Positions 51,889 through 61,698 of a stretch of DNA of 64,000 nucleotides are shown in pieces. Source of the DNA: Streptomyces sp. NBC_00289 (GTDB lineage: Bacteria > Actinomycetota > Actinomycetes > Streptomycetales > Streptomycetaceae). Numbering within the stretch: position 1 is the stretch's first letter; each line of letters opens with the position of its first letter. A program made the position numbers and the translations under genes. The notes beneath the pieces are model-generated. The model made no database searches, was not told the DNA's origin, and saw only the letters and a list, made by a program, of their open reading frames with translations. The DNA lies in assembly GCF_041435115.1 (NCBI RefSeq), contig NZ_CP108046.1, positions 8,432,001-8,496,000 of the forward strand, written 5' to 3'.

Positions 51889-52167
51889 ATGGCCTACGAG
51901 ATTCCGGTGACGCAAGCCAGGGCTGAGCTCGCCGACCTGATCAACCGCGTGGTGTACGGCGGTGAGCGCGTCGTCGTGACCCGTCACGGCAAACCCCTCG
52001 TCGCCCTCGTTTCGGCCGCCGACCTCGAGCGGCTCGAGAAGCTCCAGGAAGCCCCGGAGGACCAGATGATCAGTGCGGTCTCGGGCATGCGCGAGGTCGC
52101 GTCCGCTTCCCGTGAACGCCGGCACTTCGGCATCACGGCGGAGCACCGGGGGTCGGGCGCCTCGTAG
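51889..52167 (+). CDS. Orphan Phd/YefM-family antitoxin
   Basis: A 92-residue Phd/YefM protein. The N-terminal DNA-binding half is canonical (YEIPVTQARAELADLINRVV; VVVTRHGKPLVALVSAADLE, about 1-55). The C-terminal toxin-binding half is helical and Arg/Glu-rich. No YoeB/RelE or Doc gene follows; 52168-52989 lacks a credible frame. Apparently leaderless transcript. Autoregulation through the double TGTACA site is strongly suggested. Confidence 0.88.
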   Translation: MAYEIPVTQARAELADLINRVVYGGERVVVTRHGKPLVALVSAADLERLEKLQEAPEDQMISAVSGMREVASASRERRHFGITAEHRGSGAS

Positions 52168-52989
52168 CGCGAACGGCGCGAAGGGCGCCGAGCCGCGCGA
52201 GTCGAGCGGTCCGCGAGGCGTACGGACCGCCTGGCGCGGCGGTTGGGCGGCGAGCGGGCTCGGGGTGGAGGCGGTCAGCGGCGCGGGCCCGCGCCACGAC
52301 GAACGCGCCGTATACGGTCGCGTCCTCGCTCGCGTCCCGGTGGCGATCTCGTCGGCGTGAGGGTGGATGTCTTACGCGCCCTCATGCCGCCCGAGCCGGC
52401 CTTCCGCCAGGGCTGCGGCGGTGGCGTGCCCGCCGACGCCGACGGGCACACCCCGCGGAGGGTCAGGCGGGGCCGGCCGGGCGGAGGCTCACAGCGCCAG
52501 GGCCGCGGGGAGCGGTACGAGGACGACGTCAACGGCTTCCACGCCACTCCGGCAGGCTTCCGGCCGGCCGTCCATCGCCCAGGCCCCGGACGAACCCGAC
52601 GTCCGCCGCCGACTTCGGATCGGCGGCGGCCGAGGAACCGGTCCGCTCGGTGCTCCAGGCCCGAACGCGCGTCACCCACCCCGTCGGGACTCCGGGACGA
52701 TGCGATCGGACGTACCGCCTGACCTGCGGCGCGGCGATCATGGCCGTCGTGCCGGGCCTCCTCGCGCGGCAGTCCCCGTGCGGTCCCGCTCCGGGCCAGG
52801 TGGTCCGGCTCGGTCCACGGGCGTTGACGCGTACGACGGACCCGTCCGACACGCACGACGGGTCTCGGCTCGGTTAACGCGTCTGAAACCCGGTCCAACT
52901 AGCCTGCCGATCCACCACCAGGCACTTTGCTCTGGTGGCTGCGGCAACCGGGCCCCGCACGGTCCGGAGCGAGGACTGTGAGGTGGGAC
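52168..52989. other. Gene-free 822-bp region before the urease operon
   Basis: No frame here has a plausible start, family motif or streptomycete codon pattern; predicted peptides are Arg/Pro-rich noise. The last 120 bp contain regulatory matter for ureA: a GlnR-box match and a leader hairpin CCACCAG/CTGGTGG (52915-52938). The part next to the antitoxin (52168-52860) is where a lost toxin gene might once have been, but no remnant is recognised. Confidence 0.6.
52874..52889 (+). promoter_or_regulatory. Candidate GlnR box upstream of ureA
   Basis: TTAAC-N6-GAAAC (52874-52889) agrees with the published streptomycete GlnR half-box gTnAC-N6-GaAAC except for the first base, and sits about 100 bp before ureA. 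GlnR control of urease is known in S. coelicolor. A second, poorer half (CAACT) follows after six bases. Confidence 0.55.
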
Positions 52990-53292
52990 GTGCAACTGAC
53001 CCCGCACGAGCAAGAGAGGCTGCTGATCCACGTGGCGGCCGACGTGGCCGAGAGGCGTCGGGCCCGCGGGCTGAAGCTCAACCACCCCGAGGCGATCGCG
53101 CTCATCACGTCGCACATCCTCGAGGGCGCGCGGGACGGCCGTACGGTCGCCGAGCTCATGTCCTCCGGGCGCAAGCTGCTCACCCGGGACGACGTCATGG
53201 AGGGCATCCCGGAGATGATCCACGACGTCCAGGTCGAGGCGACCTTCCCGGACGGCACCAAGCTCGTCACCGTCCACGACCCGATCGTCTGA
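52990..53292 (+). CDS. ureA: Urease subunit gamma
   Basis: The 100-residue gamma subunit of urease, which hydrolyses urea to ammonia and carbamate. Sequence is near-canonical: [40 protein letters not shown] and the [21 protein letters not shown] block. GTG at 52990 with GAGG seven bases upstream. First gene of the ureABC-F-G-D operon; ureB follows after 14 bases. Confidence 0.97.
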   Translation: MQLTPHEQERLLIHVAADVAERRRARGLKLNHPEAIALITSHILEGARDGRTVAELMSSGRKLLTRDDVMEGIPEMIHDVQVEATFPDGTKLVTVHDPIV

Positions 53293-53306
53293 CGGGAGCG
53301 ACCACC

Positions 53307-53610
53307 ATGATTCCCGGAGAGATCCTGTTCGCGGACGGCCCGATCGTCTACAACGAGGGCCGCGAGGTCACCAGGCTGACCGTCCTGAACGCCGCCGACC
53401 GGCCCGTCCAGGTCGGCTCCCACTACCACTTCGCCGAGGCCAACCCCGGTCTGGACTTCGACCGCGCCGCCGCCCGCGGCAAGCGGCTGAACATCGCCGC
53501 CGGGACCGCGGTGCGCTTCGAGCCCGGCATCCCCGTCGACGTCGAACTCGTCCCGCTCGCCGGTGCCCGGGTCGTGCCCGGCCTGCGCGGGGAGACCGGA
53601 GGTGCCCTCG

Positions 53611-53618
<8 letters not shown>
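53307..53618 (+). CDS. ureB: Urease subunit beta
   Basis: The 103-residue beta subunit: [20 protein letters not shown] start, [20 protein letters not shown] core and [17 protein letters not shown]. It packs against UreC in the trimer. GGGAGCG precedes the ATG. The stop overlaps ureC by eight bases (ATGCCTGA). Confidence 0.97.
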
Positions 53619-55331
<1,713 letters not shown>

Positions 55332-55332
<1 letters not shown>

Positions 55333-56006
55333 TGTCCAGGGGAGCACTGCTGGTCCTGGCCGACGGGCGGTTTCCCGCCGGAGGGCACGCGCACTCCGGC
55401 GGGGCCGAGGCGGCCGTCAGGGTCGGCCGGGTGACCGGGGCCGCGAGCCTTGAGGAGTTCTGCCGGGGCCGGCTGCACACGGCCGGGCGGGTCGCGGCGG
55501 CGCTGGCCGCGGCGGCCGTACTCGGGGTGAACCCCTCGGCCCTGGACGCGGCCGCCGACGCGCGCACTCCGTCGCCCGCCTTGCGGGTCGCCGCGCGAAG
55601 GCTCGGGCGGCAGCTGACGCGGGCCGCGCGTGCGACCTGGCCCTCCGCGGAACTCGACGCGGTGGCGCGGGAGTTTCCCAAGGGGGCACACCAGCCGGTC
55701 GTGCTCGGGCTCACGGCGCGGGCGGCCGGGCTGGGGCCCGACGACGCGGCGTACTGCGCGGCGTACGAGTGCGTCAGCGGGCCCGCGAGCGCGACGGTGC
55801 GGTTGCTGAGCCTCGATCCCTTCGACGCGACGCGGGTGCTGGCCCGGCTGGCACCGGAGTTGGATCGCGTCGTGGACGAGGCGGTGGAGGCCGCGCGGCG
55901 GGTGGTCGACGTCGGTGTCGACGCGTTGCCGGCGTGTTCCGCTCCGCTGCTGGAGATCAGTGCGGAGGCGCACGCGGCGTGGCCTGTGCGTCTGTTCGCG
56001 TCCTAG
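55332..56006 (+). CDS. ureF: Urease accessory protein UreF
   Basis: A 224-residue helical urease maturation factor: LLVLADGRFPAGGHAHSGG at the N-terminus, then the VLGLTARAAGL and RLLSLDPFDATRVLARLAPE blocks. UreF forms the UreD-F-G complex on apo-urease and gates nickel delivery by UreG. Translationally coupled to ureC (TGATG). A 124-bp repeat-containing gap separates it from ureG; there is no ureE gene. Confidence 0.93.
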
Positions 56007-56039
56007 GAGGTCGCCCCCGCCGCCCGTTTCCGTTCCCCG

Positions 56040-56112
56040 CCCCCGCCCCCGGGGGCTCCGCCCCCCGATCCCCCGTCCGGCCTTGTCACCAAACGCCGGA
56101 CGGACGGGCTGA
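56040..56112. repeat. Dispersed streptomycete-type intergenic repeat inside the ure operon
   Basis: The ureF-ureG gap holds GGGGGC-TCC-GCCCCC (56051-56065), CCCCCGTCCGG, and AACGCCGGACGGACGGGCTG, the pattern of a repeat I know from many Streptomyces intergenic regions. It folds into a GGGGGC stem and a GTCCGG/CCGGAC stem and may act as attenuator or mRNA stabiliser. Confidence 0.55.
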
Positions 56113-56130
56113 AACGATGGAGCCGTCTCT

Positions 56131-56808
56131 ATGCATCTTGACCATTCTCACGAGGGCGTTTCCGCCGTCAGTGCCGACGCCCGCCGTCCCGACGGCCTGC
56201 GTCGCGCGCTGCGGGTAGGACTCGGCGGGCCCGTCGGCTCCGGCAAGACGGCCACCGTCGCCGCACTGTGCCGCGCCCTGCGGGAGGAGTTGTCGCTCGC
56301 CGTCGTCACCAACGACATCTACACACGCGAGGACGCCGAGTTCCTGCTCCGCGAGGCCGTGCTGCCGCCCGAGCGGATCACCGCCGTGGAGACGGGTGCC
56401 TGTCCGCACACCGCGATCCGCGACGACATCTCCGCGAACCTCGAAGCGGTCGAGGACCTGGAGGACGAGGTCGGGCCGCTGGACCTGATCCTCGTCGAGT
56501 CCGGCGGGGACAACCTGACCGCGACCTTTTCCCGAGGGCTCGTCGACGCGCAGATCTTCGTGATCGACGTGGCGGGGGGCGACGACATCCCGCGCAAGGG
56601 CGGGCCCGGGGTCACCACGGCCGATCTGCTCGTCGTCAACAAGACCGACCTCGCGCCCCACGTCGGCTCCGACCTCGCGCGGATGGCCGCCGACGCCAAG
56701 GCCCAGCGGGGCGAACTCCCGGTGGTCTTCCAGTCACTCAGGAGCGAGCCCGGGGTGAAGGACGTCGCCGACTGGGTGCGGGCGCAGCTCGCCACGTGGA
56801 CGGCGTGA
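56131..56808 (+). CDS. ureG: Urease accessory GTPase UreG
   Basis: A 225-residue SIMIBI GTPase delivering nickel. P-loop [18 protein letters not shown] (about 31-48), the Ni-binding CPH in [26 protein letters not shown] and the NKTD guanine motif in [11 protein letters not shown]. The His-containing N-terminus (HLDHSHEG) is a short version of the His-rich head some UreGs use for nickel. GGAG lies eight bases before the ATG. Its stop overlaps ureD by GTGA. Confidence 0.97.
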   Translation: MHLDHSHEGVSAVSADARRPDGLRRALRVGLGGPVGSGKTATVAALCRALREELSLAVVTNDIYTREDAEFLLREAVLPPERITAVETGACPHTAIRDDISANLEAVEDLEDEVGPLDLILVESGGDNLTATFSRGLVDAQIFVIDVAGGDDIPRKGGPGVTTADLLVVNKTDLAPHVGSDLARMAADAKAQRGELPVVFQSLRSEPGVKDVADWVRAQLATWTA

Positions 56809-57560
56809 ACGCGAGCGGGGTGCGGGCCACGGCACGGATCGTCGCGCGGGACGACGGCAGGGGCGGTACGTCCCTCCCGGTCCTGGAGGGCGACGGGCCG
56901 CTGGCGCTGCGCAGGACCCGGGGGAGCGGCGCCGAGGCGCGGGTCATGCTGGTCGGCGCGATGAGCGGGCCGCTCGGCGGCGACCACTTCAGGGTCGAGG
57001 CCGGTGTGGAGGACGGCGCCCGGCTGCGGGTCGGCTCGGCCGCCGCCACCATCGCCCTGCCGGGACAGGCCAAGGGGGAGGCCCACTACGACGTACGGCT
57101 CACGGTGGCCGACGGGGGCGAACTGCACTGGCTGCCCGAACAGTTGATCTCCGTCCGGGGCAGTGATCTGTACGTCACCACGCACGTCGACCTCGGGGCC
57201 ACGGCGCGGCTCGTGCTGCGCGAGGAGCAGGTGCTCGGGCGGGCGGGCGAGGAACCCGGGCGGCTGTCCTCCCGTCTTCGTCTGCGGATCGCGGGCCGGA
57301 CCGTGCTCGACCAGGAGCTGGCGTGTGGGCCCGGGGCGCCGGGCGGCTGGGACGGCCCCGCCGTGCTGGCGGGACATCGCGCCGTGGGGCAACTCCTCGT
57401 CGTACGGCCGGAGTTCGCCGATGAGCCGGTGACGGCCAGGGTGCTGGGGGAGGGGGCCGCGGTCGTTCCGCTGGCCGGGCCCGCCGCGCTGGTGACGGCG
57501 GTGGCGCCGGACGCGCTGCGGCTGCGCCGGCTGCTGGACGAGGCGGCGCTCACTTTCTGA
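56805..57560 (+). CDS. ureD: Urease accessory protein UreD
   Basis: A 251-residue UreD/UreH scaffold for the activation complex: [38 protein letters not shown] and [15 protein letters not shown] are family blocks. It is shorter than enterobacterial UreD and poorly conserved at the N-terminus. The GTG at 56805 overlaps the ureG stop. Last gene of the operon. Confidence 0.92.
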   Translation: MNASGVRATARIVARDDGRGGTSLPVLEGDGPLALRRTRGSGAEARVMLVGAMSGPLGGDHFRVEAGVEDGARLRVGSAAATIALPGQAKGEAHYDVRLTVADGGELHWLPEQLISVRGSDLYVTTHVDLGATARLVLREEQVLGRAGEEPGRLSSRLRLRIAGRTVLDQELACGPGAPGGWDGPAVLAGHRAVGQLLVVRPEFADEPVTARVLGEGAAVVPLAGPAALVTAVAPDALRLRRLLDEAALTF

Positions 57561-57563
57561 CCG

Positions 57564-57578
57564 GTTCGCCGAGCGAAC
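57564..57578 (+). terminator. Possible terminator of the ure operon
   Basis: GTTCGC-CGA-GCGAAC, a perfect 6-bp stem three bases past the ureD stop, with extra GG/CC flanks. No T tract. Confidence 0.4.
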
Positions 57579-57690
57579 GGACCTATCCGTTTATCGGATT
57601 GGCAAAGAAGGTCAACGACCCCTGTTCTCAGGTACCTCACAGCCGAGAGGATCCCCGTACCAATCGCAACGACGTACGGGGAGGTCCCAC

Positions 57691-59292
57691 TTGAGGGGCA
57701 GCAGACCTAGGAGCCGAGTGATGGCGCTCGGTTCGGCCGGAGTGTTCGTCACGGCCACGCTGATAGCCGGCGCCGTCGCGGCGCCCTCCGCCAGCGCGAA
57801 CGCGGGGAGCCGGCCGGGACAGGACCGTGAGGCCCGCGGCGCCGCGATCGCCGCGGAACGCGCCGCGAAGGCCGGGATCGACTGGCAGGACTGCCCGGCC
57901 GACTGGGGCCTGGAGAAGCCGATCCAGTGCGGCTGGGTCACCGTGCCGCTCAACTACGCCAAGCCGAACGGCAAGCAGATCAAGCTGGCCGTGGACCACA
58001 TGGGCAACACGGGGACCAAGGAGGAGCGCCAGGGCGCGCTCATCTACAACCCCGGCGGACCGGGCGGCTCCGGCCTTCGCTTCCCGCGCCGGGTGACCAC
58101 GAAGAGCGCCCTGTGGGTCAACACCGCCAAGGCGTACGACTTCGTGGGCTTCGACCCGCGAGGCGTCGGCCACTCCGCGCCCATCTCCTGCATCGACCCG
58201 CAGGAGTTCGTGAAGGCGCCCAAGGCGGACCCGGTGCCCGACACCGAAGCCGACAAGACCGCGCAGCGCAAGCTCGCCCGCGAGTACGCGGACGGCTGCT
58301 ACGAGCGCAGCGGCGCGATGCTGCCGCAGATGACCACGCCGAACACCGCGCGGGACCTGGACGTGATCCGCGCCGCGCTCGGCGAGAAGAAGCTCAACTT
58401 CCTCGGCGTCTCCTACGGCACCTACCTCGGCGCCGTCTACGGGACGCTGTTCCCGAGCCACATCCGGCGGATGATCGTCGACAGCGTCGTCGACCCGTCG
58501 CGCGAGAACATCTGGTACCAGGCCAACCTGGAACAGGACATCGCCTTCGAGGGCCGCTGGAAGGACTGGCAGAACTGGGTCGCCGCCAACGACGCCACCT
58601 TCCACCTCGGCACCACCCGCGCCGCCGTCCAGGCCAAGTGGCTGGACCTGCGCGCCACCGCGAAGAAGAACCCGCTCGGCGGGGTCGTCGGCCCGGCCGA
58701 GCTGATCTCCTTCTTCCAGAGCGCCCCGTACTACGACTCCTCGTGGGTACCGGTCGCCACCGTGTTCAGCCAGTACGTCGCCGGCGACACACAGGCGCTC
58801 GTCGACGCGGCGGCTCCCGACCTGTCGGACACCGCGGGCAACATCGCCTCGGAGAACGGCAACGCCGTCTACACGGCAGTCGAGTGCACCGACGCCAAGT
58901 GGCCCACCAGTTGGCGCACGTGGGACCGGGACAACACCCGGCTCGACAAGGACTACCCGTTCATGACCTGGGCCAACGCCTGGATGAACCTGCCCTGTGC
59001 CACCTGGCCGGTCAAGCAGCACACGCCGGTGGAGGTGAAGACCGGCAAGGGACTGCCGCCGGTGCTGATCGTCCAGTCCGAGCGGGACGCCGCCACGCCG
59101 TACGCCGGTGCTGTCAGCCTGCACAAGCGCTTCAAGGGCTCCCGTCTCATCACCGAGAAGAACGCGGGATCCCACGGTGTGACCAGCCTGGTCAACCCGT
59201 GCGTCAACGAGCGGGTGGACGCCTACCTGCTCACCGGCAAGCTGGACCGCGCCGACCTCACGTGCGGACCGCACGCCACGCCGAAGCCGTAA
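57691..59292 (+). CDS. tap: Secreted tripeptidyl aminopeptidase
   Basis: A 533-residue exported serine peptidase of the S33 (Tap/SCO-type) family. Signal peptide about 1-37 (RVMALGSAGVFVTATLIAGA, cleavage after SASA), oxyanion segment YNPGGPGGSG, nucleophile Ser241 in FLGVSYGTYLG, Asp466 in VQSERDAATPY and His495 in AGSHGVTSLV. It removes N-terminal tripeptides from extracellular proteins. TTG start at 57691 with GGGGAGG upstream. Ends at a strong terminator. Confidence 0.95.
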   Translation: MRGSRPRSRVMALGSAGVFVTATLIAGAVAAPSASANAGSRPGQDREARGAAIAAERAAKAGIDWQDCPADWGLEKPIQCGWVTVPLNYAKPNGKQIKLAVDHMGNTGTKEERQGALIYNPGGPGGSGLRFPRRVTTKSALWVNTAKAYDFVGFDPRGVGHSAPISCIDPQEFVKAPKADPVPDTEADKTAQRKLAREYADGCYERSGAMLPQMTTPNTARDLDVIRAALGEKKLNFLGVSYGTYLGAVYGTLFPSHIRRMIVDSVVDPSRENIWYQANLEQDIAFEGRWKDWQNWVAANDATFHLGTTRAAVQAKWLDLRATAKKNPLGGVVGPAELISFFQSAPYYDSSWVPVATVFSQYVAGDTQALVDAAAPDLSDTAGNIASENGNAVYTAVECTDAKWPTSWRTWDRDNTRLDKDYPFMTWANAWMNLPCATWPVKQHTPVEVKTGKGLPPVLIVQSERDAATPYAGAVSLHKRFKGSRLITEKNAGSHGVTSLVNPCVNERVDAYLLTGKLDRADLTCGPHATPKP

Positions 59293-59311
59293 CCGGCGGG
59301 CGCGAAAGGTG

Positions 59312-59339
59312 AGGGGCGGCCGGGTCACCGGCCGCCCCT
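59312..59339. terminator. Bidirectional terminator between tap and epimerase gene
   Basis: AGGGGCGGCCGG/CCGGCCGCCCCT, a perfect 12-bp stem with loop GTCA, followed by TTTT on the plus strand; it lies between converging genes. Confidence 0.9.
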
Positions 59340-59348
59340 TTTCCCTGC

Positions 59349-60374
59349 TCAGCGCGCGAGCCAGGCGTCCTCCGCCGCGTAGTCGAAGAGGTCGCCGTAG
59401 GTCTGGAACATCTTCGGGTACGCCTCCCGCCAGTCCCGTCCGGACAGCCGTCCCTCGATCCAGGCGACGGTGTCGGGCAGCGTCTCGGCGTAGCGGGCCA
59501 CCGCCCGGTAGCCCAACTCCCGCTCCGCGGCCGACATGTCGCAGACCACCGGCACCGGTACCGACCAGGGCGTGTCCCCCACCGTCGGCGCGGGAGCGGG
59601 CCCGTCCACCAGAACGTTCTCCGCCTCGACCCCCATCACCGCGTCGATCGCGGCGGCGATCGCGGTGACCGTCGGCGCGTCCGGGTCCACGGCGTTGAGG
59701 GCCCGGGTGCCCGGCCGGGCCGCGGCCAGCCGGATCAGCTCCGCGATGTTGTGGACGCTCGCCGGGTGGAACCGGCTCCGGCCGCCGAACGCCAGCACGC
59801 GCCGCCGTCGCCCGTCCAGATGGCGCTTGACGAAGTACAGCTCGCGCGGGGTCAGACAGTGCGGTCCGTGGATCGCACCCGCGCGCAGCAGCGTCGTGGG
59901 CAACAGGTCCCCCGCGTCCAGGAGTTCACGCTCCAGGGCCGCCTTGCGGGTGCTGTAGGAGGCCTCGCCCGGGGCCACTACGCGCTGGTCCTCGGTGATC
60001 GGCACCGGGTACTCGGGGAAGCCGTCCGGCTCCTCCTGCGTGTCGAAGTTACGGCCCCTGTCGTCCTCGTACACCGACACGCTGGAGATCACCACGGCCG
60101 AGCCGACGCGGCCGGCGAGCGAGATCAGCTGCCGGGCGTGTTCCTGCCCGTAGGCGACCATGTCCACCAGGACGTCGCAGCCGTCGCCGACCACCGCGGC
60201 GAGCGCCCCGTCGTCGGACCGGTCGGCCCGCACGGCCCGCACGTCCCCGGCCCAGCCCTCGTCCCGGCCGCCGCTCCGCGAGACGGCCGTCACCTCCCAG
60301 CCGTCGCGGGCCAGTGCCCCGACGGCCACCCGCCCGATCTGTCCCGTCGCCCCGATCACCACAGCTCGTCCCAT
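59349..60374 (-). CDS. NAD(P)-dependent epimerase/dehydratase-like protein
   Basis: A 341-residue extended-SDR protein. Rossmann motif VVIGATGQIGRVAVGALARDG at the N-terminus (GATGQIG, in place of GxxGxxG), VISSVSVYEDDRG with Ser and Tyr, and a later YSTRKAALER that supplies the Tyr-x3-Lys pair (YSTRK). The C-terminal region with NAVDPDAPTVTAIAAAID is typical of reductase/epimerase-like members. Substrate unknown. ATG at 60374. Confidence 0.88.
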   Translation of the reverse strand: MGRAVVIGATGQIGRVAVGALARDGWEVTAVSRSGGRDEGWAGDVRAVRADRSDDGALAAVVGDGCDVLVDMVAYGQEHARQLISLAGRVGSAVVISSVSVYEDDRGRNFDTQEEPDGFPEYPVPITEDQRVVAPGEASYSTRKAALERELLDAGDLLPTTLLRAGAIHGPHCLTPRELYFVKRHLDGRRRRVLAFGGRSRFHPASVHNIAELIRLAAARPGTRALNAVDPDAPTVTAIAAAIDAVMGVEAENVLVDGPAPAPTVGDTPWSVPVPVVCDMSAAERELGYRAVARYAETLPDTVAWIEGRLSGRDWREAYPKMFQTYGDLFDYAAEDAWLAR

Positions 60375-60435
60375 GCCGGGACGGTACGGCCCGCGCGGCC
60401 GGTCGTGCCACGGTCTTCTGCCGACAGCAGACGCG

Positions 60436-60830
60436 GAGCGGGAGGCCGGGGACGGGGGCGGCTCCCGGGAGCGGGAGGTCGGGAGCCGGGTCGCTGCCGG
60501 GAGTGGGAGGTCGGGGAGCCGGGTCGCTCCCGGGAGTGGGAGGTCGGGGAAGCTGGGGCGGCTCCCGGAGCCGGAGGCCACGGTCTCGCTCCGGCAGCAG
60601 ACGCCGGAGCGGGAGGCCGGGGGACCGGGGCTGCTCCCCGGAGCGGGAGGCCGGGGAGCCGGGTCGATCCCGGGAGTGGGAGGTCGGGGAAGCCGCGGCG
60701 GCTCCCGGAGCCGGAGCCCGGGGAAGCTAGGTCGCTCCCCGGAGCGGGAGGTAGGGGGAGCCGGGGTCGTTCCCCGGAGCGGGGGACCGGGGCGGCTCCC
60801 CGGAACAAGAGGCCGGGAAAGCCGGGGCTC
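60436..60830. repeat. ~34-bp imperfect tandem repeat array
   Basis: About eleven copies of a 33-35 bp unit (one spacing of 39) anchored on GAG(C/T)GGGAGG(C/T)CGG, followed by GGGAGCCGGG and GCTCCCCG, at about 60436, 60469, 60501, 60534, 60568, 60607, 60641, 60674, 60708, 60742 and 60777. It ends one base before the acyltransferase stop codon and fills the whole gap to the epimerase start. Confidence 0.85.
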
Positions 60831-61556
60831 CTAGCGGAGCGGCATGCGCGGGAAGCGGCGTTCCTTGGCCGAGCGGGCCGCGGCCTCCTCCGCCTTCACG
60901 ACGGCCGCGTACTGGTCGACGTACTCCTGCTCGGACAGCGACAGGATCGCGTACATGATCTCGTCGGTGATGGCGCGCAGGATCGCCTTCTCGTTCTCCA
61001 TGCCGGCGTACCGGGAGAAGTCGAGGGGCTTGCCGAAGCGGATCACGACGGGGTGGATGTTCGGGACCACCTTGCCCGGCGGCTGCGCCTCGAACGTGCC
61101 GATCATCGCGCAGGGGATGACCGGGACCTCCGCCCGCAGCGCCATGACCGCGACGCCGACCTTGCCCTTGTAGAGGCGCCCGTCGTGGGAACGCGTCCCC
61201 TCCGGGTAGATGCCGAGCAGTTCGTCCTTGCTCAGCACGCCGAGGCCCTCGCGGATCGCGGCCTGGCCCGCCTCCTTGCCGGAGCGGTCGACCGGGATCT
61301 GCCCGGCGCTGCGGAAGAAGGCCGCGGTCAGCCGGCCCCTGACGCCCGGGCCGGTGAAGTATTCGGCCTTCGCCAGGAAGGTGATGCGCCGCTTGAGAAC
61401 CGCCGGCATCAGGAAGTGGTCCGAGAACGACAGATGGTTGCCGGCGACGATGGCCGCGCCCTCCGAGGGTACGTTTTCGAGGCCTTCGATCCGTGGTCGG
61501 AAGACCAGTCTCAACAGGGGCCCCAACAAGACGTATTTGAGGACGTAGTAGAACAA
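60831..61556 (-). CDS. 1-acyl-glycerol-3-phosphate acyltransferase (PlsC-type)
   Basis: A 241-residue PlsC-family acyltransferase. Block I NHLSFSDHF (HxxxxD variant as NHLSFSD), block III YPEGTRSHDGRLYKGKVGVA, block IV VIPCAMIGT. An N-terminal hydrophobic helix (YVLKYVLLGPLLRLVFRP) attaches it to the membrane; it likely acylates lysophosphatidate. TTG at 61556 has GAGGAG seven bases upstream; a TTG at 61589 is less likely. Confidence 0.92.
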   Translation of the reverse strand: MFYYVLKYVLLGPLLRLVFRPRIEGLENVPSEGAAIVAGNHLSFSDHFLMPAVLKRRITFLAKAEYFTGPGVRGRLTAAFFRSAGQIPVDRSGKEAGQAAIREGLGVLSKDELLGIYPEGTRSHDGRLYKGKVGVAVMALRAEVPVIPCAMIGTFEAQPPGKVVPNIHPVVIRFGKPLDFSRYAGMENEKAILRAITDEIMYAILSLSEQEYVDQYAAVVKAEEAAARSAKERRFPRMPLR

Positions 61557-61698
61557 CGGGTCGCTCCTCACTCCGGCGGATCGCCTCAACCGCCGTGTTC
61601 CGGCAGGTCAACCGACGTGTCGGGGGTGTCAGTCTAGGTGCAGGCCCAGGCACTTGGAACCGGCGCGGACGCCTCTGGCTCAATCCCCCGGCACCGCG

